Below, piece by piece: positions 15,544-23,492 of a DNA stretch of 37,286 bases (positions are counted from its first letter, which is position 1; every line of letters starts with the position of its first letter). Made by a program: the position numbers and the translations under genes. The DNA is from UBA10449 sp005883585. GTDB lineage: Bacteria; Chloroflexota; Dormibacteria; Dormibacterales; Dormibacteraceae. The notes beneath the pieces were generated by a model, which ran no database searches, was not told where the DNA came from, and saw only the letters and a list, made by a program, of their open reading frames with translations. The DNA lies in the NCBI GenBank assembly GCA_005883585.1, contig VBFD01000012.1:1-37286 (forward strand), read 5' to 3'.

Positions 15544-15562
15544 GGCAGGCCGGTCTAATTTC

Positions 15563-15586
15563 CGCGCGTTTGGTGCCAAACGAGCG
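15563..15586. repeat. Palindromic repeat element, copy 3
   Basis: The same layout as copy 1: CGCGCGTTTGG, a central TG pair, then CCAAACGAGCG, with one mismatched pair. It is preceded by TTTCC and followed by CAATGG, where copy 1 has ATTCC and CATGAA. It lies 19 bases after a plus-strand stop and again in a convergent intergenic gap. This supports a dispersed REP-like or terminator element. Confidence 0.7.
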
Positions 15587-15651
15587 CAATGGAGGCGTCG
15601 CACACGCACCGTTGGCGGCAAAGATGCAATATCCCGTGATTGATTGAGCCG

Positions 15652-16207
15652 TCAGGCTGGCATCACCCACAGCTTGGCGGCGGTGTCGTGGCTGAGCGTC
15701 ACCTCCCGCTTCCCGGCCCGGATGCGGATGGTGCGACCGATCTCGTCGACTTCGACAACATCGACCGCCCGGCCCGGGATGAGGCCGCGCTCCAGCAGGT
15801 AGGCCAGGAGCAGCGGAGCCTCTCGCTCGGCGACCTCCGACACGCGCGAGATCGAGGCACGGGATCCGGCTCCGAGGGTCGCGAGCCGCCGCTCCTTAGG
15901 TGACGACTTCGTGTGGCCGGGGATCGGGTTGCCGTGAGGGCAAGTACGGCCTCACGATCGACTCGGCCGTCTTGCGGCCGGCGGCTGTCAGCTCGATATC
16001 CTTGCGGCCGTTCATGCGCACCATCCCGTCGCGTGTCATCCGCCGCAACGCCACCGTCACCGTCGGCCGGCTGACCCCCAGCCAATCGGCGAGACGCGCG
16101 CTCCGTGGCGGTTCGCCCTCCGACCACATGTAGTAGATCGCTTCCAGGTAGCGGGAGATGACCTCGGACGGCTCGCCGTTAGACTTATCTAATTGCGACT
16201 TTTGCAC
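15652..16207 (-). pseudogene. DtxR/MntR-family metalloregulator, internally deleted and frameshifted
   Basis: The first fragment runs from GTG 16207 to R86. It carries the DtxR winged-helix domain: ISRYLEAIYYM, SARLADWLGVSRPTVTVALRRM, and LTAAGRKTAESIVR. Intact homologues continue with RRHRL and a ~45-residue dimerisation and metal-site segment that ends in CPHGNPIPG. Here that segment is missing: after AGG (15950-15952) and seven bases, a different frame reads CPHGNPIPGH from 15942 and continues without stop to 15652 through the FeoA/SH3-like C-terminal domain (AYLLERGLIPG, TAAKLWVMPA). The original frame stops at 15896. The family metal ligands in the lost segment are absent, so the product cannot be a normal regulator. 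It is divergent from the ZIP transporter, its expected target. Confidence 0.85.
16179..16192. promoter_or_regulatory. Candidate DtxR-type operator
   Basis: TTAGA-N4-TCTAA is an inverted repeat that resembles half-sites of DtxR/IdeR boxes (TTAGG...CCTAA). It lies inside the first codons of the broken regulator and just upstream of a likely -35 for the ZIP gene. This is the expected position for repression of both genes. Confidence 0.4.
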
Positions 16208-16221
16208 GTACTAACCATATG
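16193..16221 (+). promoter_or_regulatory. Candidate promoter of the ZIP transporter
   Basis: TTGCGA (16193-16198), a 17-base spacer and CATATG (16216-16221). The transcript would start within about one base of the ATG at 16230, so a leaderless message is likely; no Shine-Dalgarno is present. Confidence 0.4.
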
Positions 16222-16229
16222 AACCAATC

Positions 16230-17018
16230 ATGAGCCAGGGCACCGCCGTCGCGCTCGGAGCCGTCGCCGGGATCACCATCTTCCTCGGCCTCCCGGTCGC
16301 CCGCATGCGCGGGCTGTCCAAGGGCATACAGGGCTTCCTCAACGCGTTCGCGACCGGGATTCTGATCTTCATCCTCTGGGACATCCTCAGCCACGCGAGC
16401 GGTCCCGTGGAGACAGCATTGGTTGGTGTTCGCACGCACGCGGGGGTGGAGCCATTCGTTGCCATGGCGCTGATCTTCGCCTTAGGCATCGGCGCCGGGC
16501 TGCTCGGCCTCGTCTACTTCAACCGCGCCATCTTTGGCCGGCTCAAGCACGCGGATCACACTCCCAGCCCGCGGAGTCTCTCGCTGGCGATCGCCACTGG
16601 GCTCGGCCTTCACAACCTGTCCGAAGGGCTCGCCATCGGTCAGTCCGCGCGCGCGGGAGCGATCGCGTTCGTCGGCGTTCTGGTCGCGGGCTTCGCGCTG
16701 CACAACATCACCGAGGGTTTCGGCATCGCGGCGCCGATGACCATGGAGCCCAAGCCCGCGTCGTGGGGCTTTCTCGGCCTGGCGGGCCTGATCGGCGGTG
16801 GCCCGACCTTCATAGGTACCTGGATCGGGTACCTCGCGTCGTCGAACTACTTCTACGTCGCTTTCCTGGCCGTCGCCGCGGGCGCGCTGCTCTACGTCGT
16901 CAACGAGCTGTTCCACGTCGGCCGCAGGCTGAGCACCCCAATCTCATTCGCATGGGGACTCTTGTTCGGCTTCCTTACCGCCTACGCGACCGACCTCGTA
17001 TTAACGCTAGCGTCTTAA
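16230..17018 (+). CDS. ZIP family divalent metal transporter
   Basis: A 262-residue membrane protein with about eight helices. Helix 4 and 5 metal-binding motifs are clear: HNLSEGLAIG and HNITEGFGI, the H-N-x2-E-G pattern of ZIP transporters of the ZupT type. They import zinc, manganese or iron. The ATG at 16230 has no ribosome-binding site and is probably leaderless. It diverges from the broken DtxR/MntR gene with 22 bases between starts. Manganese or iron is therefore a more likely physiological metal than zinc, by association. Its stop overlaps the stop of the convergent unknown gene by 4 bases. Confidence 0.92.
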   Translation: MSQGTAVALGAVAGITIFLGLPVARMRGLSKGIQGFLNAFATGILIFILWDILSHASGPVETALVGVRTHAGVEPFVAMALIFALGIGAGLLGLVYFNRAIFGRLKHADHTPSPRSLSLAIATGLGLHNLSEGLAIGQSARAGAIAFVGVLVAGFALHNITEGFGIAAPMTMEPKPASWGFLGLAGLIGGGPTFIGTWIGYLASSNYFYVAFLAVAAGALLYVVNELFHVGRRLSTPISFAWGLLFGFLTAYATDLVLTLAS

Positions 17019-17359
17019 CTGGCGTAGTCGAAGTCGTCGGGCTCGGTGTCGTCCCAATCCGGGTAGCGCCAGCGGAACAGCCGCTCCTGCACCTCGAAAA
17101 GGCTGTCGAGCGTGTCCTGGACGTGACCCGAGTCCTTCAGCGGCTCGCGGACGTGGTCAGGCATGAGCTCGATCGCCTCTCGCAGCTCGGAGCGAACGGG
17201 CGCCGGCACGGTCTTGACGCCGTCCCGGTTCATCTCTTCAAGCTGCCAGAGGACGCGGTCCGTCGCCTCCAGCATCCGTTGAAACGCGTAGCGACGCCGG
17301 TTCTGCCGGCGGAGCGCCGTCTCCTGCTGTTCGATTCGTGTACTTGTGTGATCGATCAT
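17015..17359 (-). CDS. Conserved-looking hypothetical protein, helical
   Basis: A 114-residue soluble protein with no recognised family. It is almost entirely helical and charged, with coiled-coil character in the first 45 residues (IEQQETALRRQNRRRYAFQRMLEATD) and an acidic aromatic tail (RYPDWDDTEPDDFDYAS). ATG at 17359 is well supported by AAGG 6-10 bases upstream. Codon use matches its neighbours, which favours a real gene. It diverges from the NUDIX gene and ends over the ZIP stop. No function is proposed. Confidence 0.75.
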   Translation of the reverse strand: MIDHTSTRIEQQETALRRQNRRRYAFQRMLEATDRVLWQLEEMNRDGVKTVPAPVRSELREAIELMPDHVREPLKDSGHVQDTLDSLFEVQERLFRWRYPDWDDTEPDDFDYAS

Positions 17360-17426
17360 TTCCTTACCTTGACTCAGCTATCTTTCCTAGCTTACCGGCT
17401 TCCGCCGAGTTCACCAAGAGGCGGTT

Positions 17427-18023
17427 TTGGCTGACTTCCTCACCCGCCTCGAACGCCTGTTCCATCCGATCGACGGTTGGGGCGACTTTCGAAGAGGCGC
17501 CCGCAAGGCCGCGGTCGTGTTCGTGCTCTTCCGCGTGAACGGCCGCTGGATGGTCCCTTTCGTTCGCCGGCGCGCCGATCTTCGCGACCACCCGGGTCAG
17601 GTCGCCCTTCCGGGAGGTGGCGTCCAGCAGGGCGAATCGGCGTGGGCAGCCGCCCAGCGCGAGGTGGAAGAAGAGATCGGCGTGCCGGTCGGCCGGCTCG
17701 TGCCGTTGGGCGCCGGCGATCCGATCTACGCGGCAGTCTCGAACTTCTCAGTCGTGCCATTCGTGGCTTACCTCCCCGACCCGGTGCCACCTTTCGTGCA
17801 CGACGAGCGCGAGCTCGAAGGAGTGCTCGAGATCCCGCTCGACCGGCTGCTCGACGACAGCGCCTGGCTGCAGTCAGGCGATCCGTGGCATTTCCGGTAC
17901 CTCGCGCACGAGGAAAGCGTCGTATGGGGCCTGACAGAGCGAATCTTCGCCGGCCTGGCCCCGAAGCTCACGGCAGCGCTCGCCGAAGGTCAAACGCCGG
18001 ATCCGCCAGCTGCTGAGCGGTGA
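17427..18023 (+). CDS. NUDIX hydrolase (CoA pyrophosphatase-like)
   Basis: A 198-residue NUDIX enzyme. The box G-x5-E-x7-REVEEEIG is present (GGGVQQGESAWAAAQREVEEEIGV, given here in outline), preceded by RRRADLRDHPGQVALPGG. The H-x-GQ-x2-(F/L)PGG form is typical of the NudL/CoA diphosphatase branch, which cleaves CoA to 4'-phosphopantetheine and 3',5'-ADP. TTG at 17427 lies 5 bases after AAGAGG. A consensus-like TTGACT (17369-17374) lies upstream. The last 56 bases overlap the convergent ferredoxin reductase gene. Other NDP-X substrates are possible. Confidence 0.9.
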   Translation: MADFLTRLERLFHPIDGWGDFRRGARKAAVVFVLFRVNGRWMVPFVRRRADLRDHPGQVALPGGGVQQGESAWAAAQREVEEEIGVPVGRLVPLGAGDPIYAAVSNFSVVPFVAYLPDPVPPFVHDERELEGVLEIPLDRLLDDSAWLQSGDPWHFRYLAHEESVVWGLTERIFAGLAPKLTAALAEGQTPDPPAAER

Positions 18024-19122
18024 TTTTCGCGCGCGCCTCGATCAAATGTCTCGCACGCGCGACGGTGTGATGGTCGTTGACCCCACACACCGCGATCAGT
18101 GATTTCTGTCGCAGATAAAAGAGGCTGAACGGCGGCCGCCCGAACGCGCCGCGCGTCACCGTTTCGTCCCATGCGAGCCCCGCGCCCGCGTACTGGATGT
18201 TCAAGTCGTACTGGTCGGACCAGAACCATGGCGCTTCGGCAAATGGCGCTTCGGCGCCGCCCATCGCCCGGCCGGCGGCAAAACCCTGGCGCTGCGCGGT
18301 CTGGAAGTGCTCGACTCGGACGCGCTCTTCGAACAGCGGGCTCTGGAATCGCGTTGCGTCGCCCGCGGCGTAGACATCTGGTGCGGACGTGCGGCCCAGC
18401 TCGTCGACCAGGATGCCGCCGTCGACCGCTATGCCCGCTGCGGCCGCGAGCTGTGTCCGCGGCGAGGAGCCGACTCCGACGACCGCCGGCCGCTCGAGGT
18501 CCGACGACGGCGCCGTCTGCGTTCGCAGATCGACACCATGCTGTCGGTGGACTTCGGCCAGAAATGCACCCAGCTCCGCACCGAGCACCCGTTGCAGCGG
18601 CTGAGCGAGCGCCTCGAACATCGTGACCGCGCATCGTCGCAGCCGAGCTGCCGCCGCCACCTCGCAACCGATGAACCCGGCTCCAACCACGTTGAGATGC
18701 TCACAGCGCTCCAGCAGCAACAGGAGGCGCTCGGCGTCGGGCAGCTCACGCAAATAGATCGCGTCGTCGAATCCATCGAGACGGCGGGCAGTCGACCCGG
18801 TCGCGATGCAGAGCAGGTCCCAGGCGATGCGCCGACCCGTCTCGAGGACGACGCCTCGACGCTCGAGGTCGAGCTCGGCGACGCGCTCACCCAGCACCAG
18901 CTCGACCGCAAGCTCGCTGTACTGCTCGCGTGGACGCAGACCCAACCGGTCTCTCGGCACCGTTCCCCACAGGAAACCCTTGGACAGGTGCGGCCTCTCA
19001 TACGGCGGCTCGGGCTCGGCACCCACGAGCATGACCTCGCCTTGAAAACCCGCGTCGCGCAGGCCCGCGGCCGCGGCGTCACCGGCGGGACCGCCGCCGA
19101 CGATTACTGCTTTCGGTTTAAT
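17968..19122 (-). CDS. FAD/NAD(P)-dependent ferredoxin reductase-like protein; ATT start inferred
   Basis: A 384-residue flavoprotein of the BphA4/rubredoxin reductase type. It has the FAD-binding AVIVGGGPAGDAAA at the N-terminus, the NAD-binding NVVGAGFIGCEVAAA in the middle, and the second FAD motif VYAAGDATRF, followed by the C-terminal dimerisation domain. It should pass electrons from NAD(P)H to a ferredoxin or rubredoxin. There is no ATG, GTG or TTG between the ccmD stop (19146) and the Rossmann strand. An in-frame ATT at 19120-19122 directly follows GGGGGCCCC and is the best candidate initiator; the next ATG would delete the FAD motif. It follows ccmD by 23 bases, so it is probably co-transcribed with the ccm genes. 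The 3' end overlaps the NUDIX gene. Confidence 0.88.
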   Translation of the reverse strand: MKPKAVIVGGGPAGDAAAAGLRDAGFQGEVMLVGAEPEPPYERPHLSKGFLWGTVPRDRLGLRPREQYSELAVELVLGERVAELDLERRGVVLETGRRIAWDLLCIATGSTARRLDGFDDAIYLRELPDAERLLLLLERCEHLNVVGAGFIGCEVAAAARLRRCAVTMFEALAQPLQRVLGAELGAFLAEVHRQHGVDLRTQTAPSSDLERPAVVGVGSSPRTQLAAAAGIAVDGGILVDELGRTSAPDVYAAGDATRFQSPLFEERVRVEHFQTAQRQGFAAGRAMGGAEAPFAEAPWFWSDQYDLNIQYAGAGLAWDETVTRGAFGRPPFSLFYLRQKSLIAVCGVNDHHTVARARHLIEARAKITAQQLADPAFDLRRALP

Positions 19123-19145
19123 GGGGCCCCCGCGAACTCGCGGCT

Positions 19146-19259
19146 TTAGCCTCCGAGTTCGTGGGGTTTGGACAGTTCTCGTACCCGCAGCAGCGACCAG
19201 GCCAGGTAGCCGCCAAGGACGGCGATCGCGAGACCGTACGCCGCGATGAGGTAGATCAC
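19146..19259 (-). CDS. ccmD: CcmD-like small membrane protein
   Basis: A 37-residue protein with one transmembrane helix (IYLIAAYGLAIAVLGGYLAW) and a short basic then polar tail (SLLRVRELSKPHELGG). Size, topology and place after ccmC match CcmD, which joins CcmC to the CcmAB transporter during release of heme-loaded CcmE. The GTG start overlaps the ccmC stop (GTGA at 19256-19259). It is too short for simple gene callers. Confidence 0.85.
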   Translation of the reverse strand: MIYLIAAYGLAIAVLGGYLAWSLLRVRELSKPHELGG

Positions 19260-19957
19260 CGAGCGGTCCCCACCTCGCCATGTGCCACGACCTGCGCCGG
19301 CACCACCCGCTCTGCAGCCTGATCGGTGAGGAGCTCGATGCGATAACGGATCGCGATCATCACCGCCGCGAGGAACAGCGTGCAGGCCATCGTGATGAAG
19401 AACGCGACGAGCATCTGCGACGGCAGCGCGTCGTTGATCACGACCGGCCCCGGATGCTGCGTCCGCCACCAGGTCACGCTGAAGTGGACTACCGGCACGT
19501 CGATGAAACCGAAGATGCCGACCACGGCGGCAAAACGTGCGGCCTGGCGGCCGGGCTCGGCGAGCCTGCGAACCATCAGGTAGCCCGCATAGATGATCCA
19601 GAGCACGAGGGTCGATGTGAGGCGCGCGTCCCAGGTCCAGAACGTGCCCCAGATCGGTTTCGCCCAGATCATCCCCATCACCAACGTCACCGTCGTGAAA
19701 ACAAGGCCCACCACCGCCCCGGCACGTGCGAGTCGATCGGCGGTGGCGTTTTCCTTCCACAAGTAGACGATGCCCCCGAGCAGCACGACGGCAAAGCAGC
19801 CGTAGGCCGCGATCGCGGAGCTGACGTGAAGATAGAAGATCCGTTGCACCGGTCCCTGCAGCGCGTCGGTCGGTGCGTAGAGAAAGATGAAGCCCGCCGC
19901 CACCAGCATCAGGGCGACCGCCCCGACGGCGGCGGTCTCCAATCGCTTGTCAGTCAT
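19256..19957 (-). CDS. ccmC: Heme handling protein CcmC
   Basis: A 233-residue protein with six predicted helices. The tryptophan-rich WWD motif is present as WGTFWTWDARLT (103-114), with H44 (FYLHV) and a second histidine in VPVVHFSVTWW as the flanking heme ligands. CcmC presents heme to CcmE on the outer face of the membrane in System I. ATG at 19957 overlaps the ccmB stop, and the stop overlaps ccmD. The tail after the last helix is cytoplasmic and not conserved. Confidence 0.96.
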   Translation of the reverse strand: MTDKRLETAAVGAVALMLVAAGFIFLYAPTDALQGPVQRIFYLHVSSAIAAYGCFAVVLLGGIVYLWKENATADRLARAGAVVGLVFTTVTLVMGMIWAKPIWGTFWTWDARLTSTLVLWIIYAGYLMVRRLAEPGRQAARFAAVVGIFGFIDVPVVHFSVTWWRTQHPGPVVINDALPSQMLVAFFITMACTLFLAAVMIAIRYRIELLTDQAAERVVPAQVVAHGEVGTAR

Positions 19958-20615
19958 CGAGCACGAACCTGGCGGTGAGCGACGTCAGCACGACGAACAG
20001 TATGTCCAAGTCGATGAGCAGGCCGGTCGCCTGGCTCGCACCGCCGCCGCCGCCGCCCATCGCGGCCTGCACCGCTTGGCCGCCGACGACGATGAACGGG
20101 ATCCAGAGCGGAAGCGTCAGCAGCGGCAGAAGCAGCTCGCGCGCGCGCACCCTGGCCACCATGGCCGCGAACAGGCATCCGAGAACGGCCATGCCCACCG
20201 TCGCGAGGAGCACTGCCGACACTACCTCGAGTGACAGAGGCACGCTGAAGAAAAGCGCGAGGGCAGGCAGCAGCACGGCTTCGCACACGACCAGCAGCAG
20301 ACCAGCCGCCACCGCCTTGCCTGCGAAGATCGCGGCAGGCGAGGCGGGCGTCAAGAGCATCGCATCGAGAGAGCTCTGCTCACGCTCGGCGGCAAACGCG
20401 CGGCCGAAGGCCACCAGGCCGGCAAAGACCAGCGCCATCCACAAAACCCCGGGCGCGATCGCGGGGGCGTTGCGCGAGTCGAACTGGAAACCAAAGTTGG
20501 CGATCACCAGGGCCAGCACGACGAACTGGGCCAGGGCCGGCACGAGCTCGCGAGTGCGCCACTCGGACATCAGGTCCTTGCGCGCAACCGCCAGCGCGAT
20601 AGTCGCGAACGTCAT
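19950..20615 (-). CDS. ccmB: Heme exporter subunit CcmB
   Basis: A 221-residue membrane permease with six predicted helices. It contains the CcmB-type segments ARKDLMSEWRTRE near the start, ERE.SSLDAMLLTP, and PLLTLPLWIPFIVVGGQA near the end. With CcmA it forms the ABC complex whose ATP hydrolysis releases holo-CcmE from CcmC. The ATG at 20615 gives a natural N-terminus and overlaps the ccmA stop (TGATG). Upstream in-frame sequence belongs to ccmA. A poly-glycine loop (GGGGGGAS) sits between the last two helices. Confidence 0.95.
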   Translation of the reverse strand: MTFATIALAVARKDLMSEWRTRELVPALAQFVVLALVIANFGFQFDSRNAPAIAPGVLWMALVFAGLVAFGRAFAAEREQSSLDAMLLTPASPAAIFAGKAVAAGLLLVVCEAVLLPALALFFSVPLSLEVVSAVLLATVGMAVLGCLFAAMVARVRARELLLPLLTLPLWIPFIVVGGQAVQAAMGGGGGGASQATGLLIDLDILFVVLTSLTARFVLDD

Positions 20616-21259
20616 CAGTGGACCACGCGGAGGCGCGTCGGGATGCCCACCACACGGCCCCGGCGCAGCTCGACGGTGCGCTGGCACAATCGGCTGGCTA
20701 GCGCATGGTCGTGCGTGGCGATCACGGCGGTGCGGCCGCGCATGATGTGCGCGAGCAATTCCGCGCCACCCGAGTCGAGGCTCGCGTCCGGCTCGTCGAG
20801 CACCAGGAGCTTGGGATCATGCAGCACCGCCCGGCCGATCGCAAGGCGCTGCTGCGCGCCGCGCGAGAGCTTGCCTGCGGGGCGGCCGGCGAACTCGGCG
20901 AGGCCGACCAGGTCGAGCACCTCGGCCACCCGCCCGCGGTCGGCGCCCTGGAGCGTGCAGAAGAAGGCGAGATTCTCCGCCGCCGATAGCGCCGGATACA
21001 GGCCGGGCGCATGAGCGACGAAACCGATGCGCGCGCGAAGCCTTCGCCGTTCGACCAGCGCGTCCAGCCCGAATATCTCGAGCGTGCCCGACGTTGGGCG
21101 GGCGGCCGTGGCCAGGATGCGCAGAAGAGTCGTCTTGCCGGCTCCGTTCTCTCCCAGCACCGCCAGGTGCTCACCGGCGTCGACGGCGAGGTCGACAGCA
21201 TCGAGCACCATCTCGGACCCGAACCGCTGCGTGAGCGATGTGGCGACGACGGCGCTCAT
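20615..21259 (-). CDS. ccmA: ABC transporter ATP-binding protein CcmA
   Basis: A 214-residue ABC ATPase. The Walker A is GENGAGKT, the signature LSRGAQQRLAIGR, the Walker B LLVLDEPDASLD, and the switch histidine is in THDHA. Length and context identify CcmA. ATG at 21259 has AAGG about 9 bases upstream and overlaps the stop of the 34-residue peptide (ATGA). The signature has RGAQQR in place of the more common SGxQQR, which is within the range of CcmA proteins. Confidence 0.95.
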   Translation of the reverse strand: MSAVVATSLTQRFGSEMVLDAVDLAVDAGEHLAVLGENGAGKTTLLRILATAARPTSGTLEIFGLDALVERRRLRARIGFVAHAPGLYPALSAAENLAFFCTLQGADRGRVAEVLDLVGLAEFAGRPAGKLSRGAQQRLAIGRAVLHDPKLLVLDEPDASLDSGGAELLAHIMRGRTAVIATHDHALASRLCQRTVELRRGRVVGIPTRLRVVH

Positions 21260-21360
21260 GCGGTGTTGCCTTCGTGATTGTCGTCCGGCGTCCTGATCAA
21301 CGGCCACAGAACGAACGGACCGGCGGCGAACAGCAGGAGCGTGGCAACTAGCAGCGTCAT
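21256..21360 (-). CDS. 34-residue single-helix membrane peptide in the ccm operon (CcmI N-terminus-like)
   Basis: An open frame of 34 residues: MTLLVATLLLFAAG, then PFVLWPLIRTPDDN and HEGNTA. It has one transmembrane helix followed by WPL-I-R, as at the N-terminal helix of CcmI/CycH. Its ATG overlaps the ccmF stop and its TGA overlaps the ccmA start, each by ATGA, so it is translationally coupled on both sides. No cytoplasmic or TPR domain follows. It may be a minimal CcmI-like or CcmH-like scaffold peptide for CcmF. The assignment by similarity is tentative, but the coupled gene structure is strong. Confidence 0.75.
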   Translation of the reverse strand: MTLLVATLLLFAAGPFVLWPLIRTPDDNHEGNTA

Positions 21361-23387
21361 GACGCGCCGACCGCGCTCGGCACACGCGCCGCCACCGGGA
21401 CGAATGCGGCCCGGCGCGCTCCCACGTTGCCGAGGACCACGCCCAGGATGATGATCGCGCCGCCCGCCCAGATCCAGGTCACGAGCGGGTTGACGAACAC
21501 GCGAAACGACGCCGAGCCGTCGCTGTTCGTGCCCGCGAGGACCACATAGACGTCAGCGACCAGGGTGCTGCTGATGGCGACGTGGGTGAGCGACTGGCCG
21601 CCGAGTCCGGCGTAGGTCGCGCGAGCCGGCTCGAGCGTCAGATCGCCAAGCTTCATCGCCGCGACGAGCTCGGTGTGGTCGGCGAGCTCCCGATTCTGGA
21701 CGCCGGTGTAGGTCAGCGTGTAGCCGGCCACCGCAACCTGCTGACCGGGCTGGAGCGTGACATCCTTCTCCTGCTGCCAGAAGTGCGACGCAGCCAGGCC
21801 GACGACGAGAACCGCGAGGCCGAGGTGGGCGAGGTACGCTCCATAACGCCGGCGCCGCTTGGCTATGAGAGCCAACGCCCGCGACCAGCCGCCGCCCGCG
21901 AGGCGCCATCGTCCGGCGGCGCGCGCGTACTCGTACAGCACGGTGCCGGCAACCGCGAACGCCGACGGGATCGCGAGCAGCGCAGGCAGCGAGCGCACAC
22001 CGGCGGCAAGCAGCCCTATCAGCACCACCGCGAAAGACGCCGCCGGCCAGCGCAGCGACCGCCACAAGGGCGCGCCGGCGTGGCGCCAGGGGATGAGAGG
22101 GCCCGCCGCCATGAGCAGGAGGGCCACCGCAAACAGCGGACCAGTGGCCCGTTCGTAATAGGCGGCGCCGACGACACGCTCCTGTCCAGCCAGTCCGGAC
22201 ACAAGGGGCAGCATGGTGCCCCAGAACACCACGGCGATGACGCCGATGAGCAGCAGGTTCTGCAAGGCGAATGCTCCCTCGCGCGACACGGCCGGCGCCG
22301 GCTCCGCGTTCGACTTGAGGCCGTTCGACCTGAATGCGAGGAGGCCGACTGAGAAGACGAGGCAGGCGCCGAGGAAGCCCAGGAACCATGGCCCGATCGC
22401 GCTGATCGCGAAAGTGTGCACAGACGGAACGATCCCGCTGCGCACGATGAAAGTGCCGAACACGACGAGCAGGAAGGCGAGCATGACGAGCCCGAAGTTC
22501 CAGGCACGCAGCCGCCCGCGGCGTTCCTGAACCTGCGATGAGTGAAGGTATGCCGTGGTCGCGAGCCATGGCATCAAGGCGACGTTCTCGACCGGGTCCC
22601 AGCCCCAGTAGCCGCCCCAGCCCAGGACGTGATACGCCCACCACATGCCCAGCACCAGGCCGGTGCTCTGCAGCCCCCACGCCACGAGTGCGAATCGGCG
22701 CGTATGCGCAATCCACGCCGCGTCGGTGCGGCCCGCCAGCAGCGCGGCCGCCGCGAAGCTGAAGGGAACCGCGAAGGACGCGAAGCCGGCGAGCACGACC
22801 GGCGGGTGGATGAGCATCCCGCCATCGCGCAAGACCGGGTTGAGGCCGAGCCCATCCGGGGGCGTGATCTGCAGCACGTCGAACGGGCTCGCCACCAAGA
22901 CGAGCACGAGCAGGAAGAACGTGAGGATGGCCGCCATCATCCCGGCGGCGTACGCGGCCAGTCGTGGTCCGAGCGCCGCGCTTGCCACCAGGGAGGCGCT
23001 ACCGAGGATGCCGAGGATGAGCGCCCAGTAGAGGAGCGACCCCTCCTGGCCGCCATAGAACGCGGCCGCGACGAGCGCGATCGGGGTCGCGAGATCGCTG
23101 TGCTCGGTGACGTAGGCGAGTGAGAAGTCGTGCGTGAGCAGCGCCGCCTCCAGAACGATCGCGGCGGCGGAGAGCATGGCCGCGGTCGCGTAAAAGGCGC
23201 GGCGGCCGACCTGGATCATGACGCCGTTCTCGGTCCAACCGGCCCAGAACGAAAGCAGCGCCGAGAACGCTGCCAGGACGAGGCCGGCGAGCAGGGCACC
23301 CGCGCCGAGGTAGGCCAGAGTCACGACGCCGAGGTCCGCCGCATATTTCGCGGCATCGACGGCCGGAGCCAAGGAGACGACGAGCAC
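21357..23387 (-). CDS. ccmF: Cytochrome c heme lyase subunit CcmF
   Basis: A 676-residue protein with about 15 helices. The WWD heme motif is WGGYWGWDPVEN, and conserved histidines occur in LIHPPVVLAG and SGIVPSVHTFA. The periplasmic domain near the end holds VTLQPGQQVAVAGYTLTYTGVQ, also typical. CcmF takes heme from CcmE and attaches it to apocytochrome c, normally with CcmH and CcmI, which are not seen as full genes here. GTG at 23387 is the first start in frame; a later GTG near GVVTLAYLG is also possible since the first ~20 residues are not typical. Unlike the rest of the operon, it is separated from ccmE by 169 bases with a strong hairpin. Confidence 0.95.
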   Translation of the reverse strand: MLVVSLAPAVDAAKYAADLGVVTLAYLGAGALLAGLVLAAFSALLSFWAGWTENGVMIQVGRRAFYATAAMLSAAAIVLEAALLTHDFSLAYVTEHSDLATPIALVAAAFYGGQEGSLLYWALILGILGSASLVASAALGPRLAAYAAGMMAAILTFFLLVLVLVASPFDVLQITPPDGLGLNPVLRDGGMLIHPPVVLAGFASFAVPFSFAAAALLAGRTDAAWIAHTRRFALVAWGLQSTGLVLGMWWAYHVLGWGGYWGWDPVENVALMPWLATTAYLHSSQVQERRGRLRAWNFGLVMLAFLLVVFGTFIVRSGIVPSVHTFAISAIGPWFLGFLGACLVFSVGLLAFRSNGLKSNAEPAPAVSREGAFALQNLLLIGVIAVVFWGTMLPLVSGLAGQERVVGAAYYERATGPLFAVALLLMAAGPLIPWRHAGAPLWRSLRWPAASFAVVLIGLLAAGVRSLPALLAIPSAFAVAGTVLYEYARAAGRWRLAGGGWSRALALIAKRRRRYGAYLAHLGLAVLVVGLAASHFWQQEKDVTLQPGQQVAVAGYTLTYTGVQNRELADHTELVAAMKLGDLTLEPARATYAGLGGQSLTHVAISSTLVADVYVVLAGTNSDGSASFRVFVNPLVTWIWAGGAIIILGVVLGNVGARRAAFVPVAARVPSAVGAS

Positions 23388-23464
23388 GCGAGGGAGCGCA
23401 TCGCGTAGATGCGCGACCGAGCGCGCGCAGGAGCCGACGCAGGCTTCAGCGCCTCTCTCGGGGT

Positions 23465-23492
23465 CCCCGCGGAATCACACGATTCCGCGGGG
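23465..23492. terminator. Strong 12-bp hairpin between ccmE and ccmF
   Basis: CCCCGCGGAATC (23465-23476) and GATTCCGCGGGG (23481-23492) are perfect complements around an ACAC loop. It lies in the only real gap of the ccm run. There is no U-run on either strand, so it may be a factor-dependent terminator, a processing site that sets relative amounts of ccmE and ccmF mRNA, or a mobile palindrome. The rest of the 169-base gap shows no other clear feature. Confidence 0.55.

Noticed and set aside
15699..16127. 142-residue frame bridging the broken metal regulator
   Set aside because: Reads as Arg/Ser/Pro-rich sequence without family motifs; the two real fragments are in the other frames.
21553..22716. 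387-residue minus-strand frame inside ccmF
   Set aside because: Overlaps the WWD and histidine motifs of ccmF in another frame and has no domain of its own.
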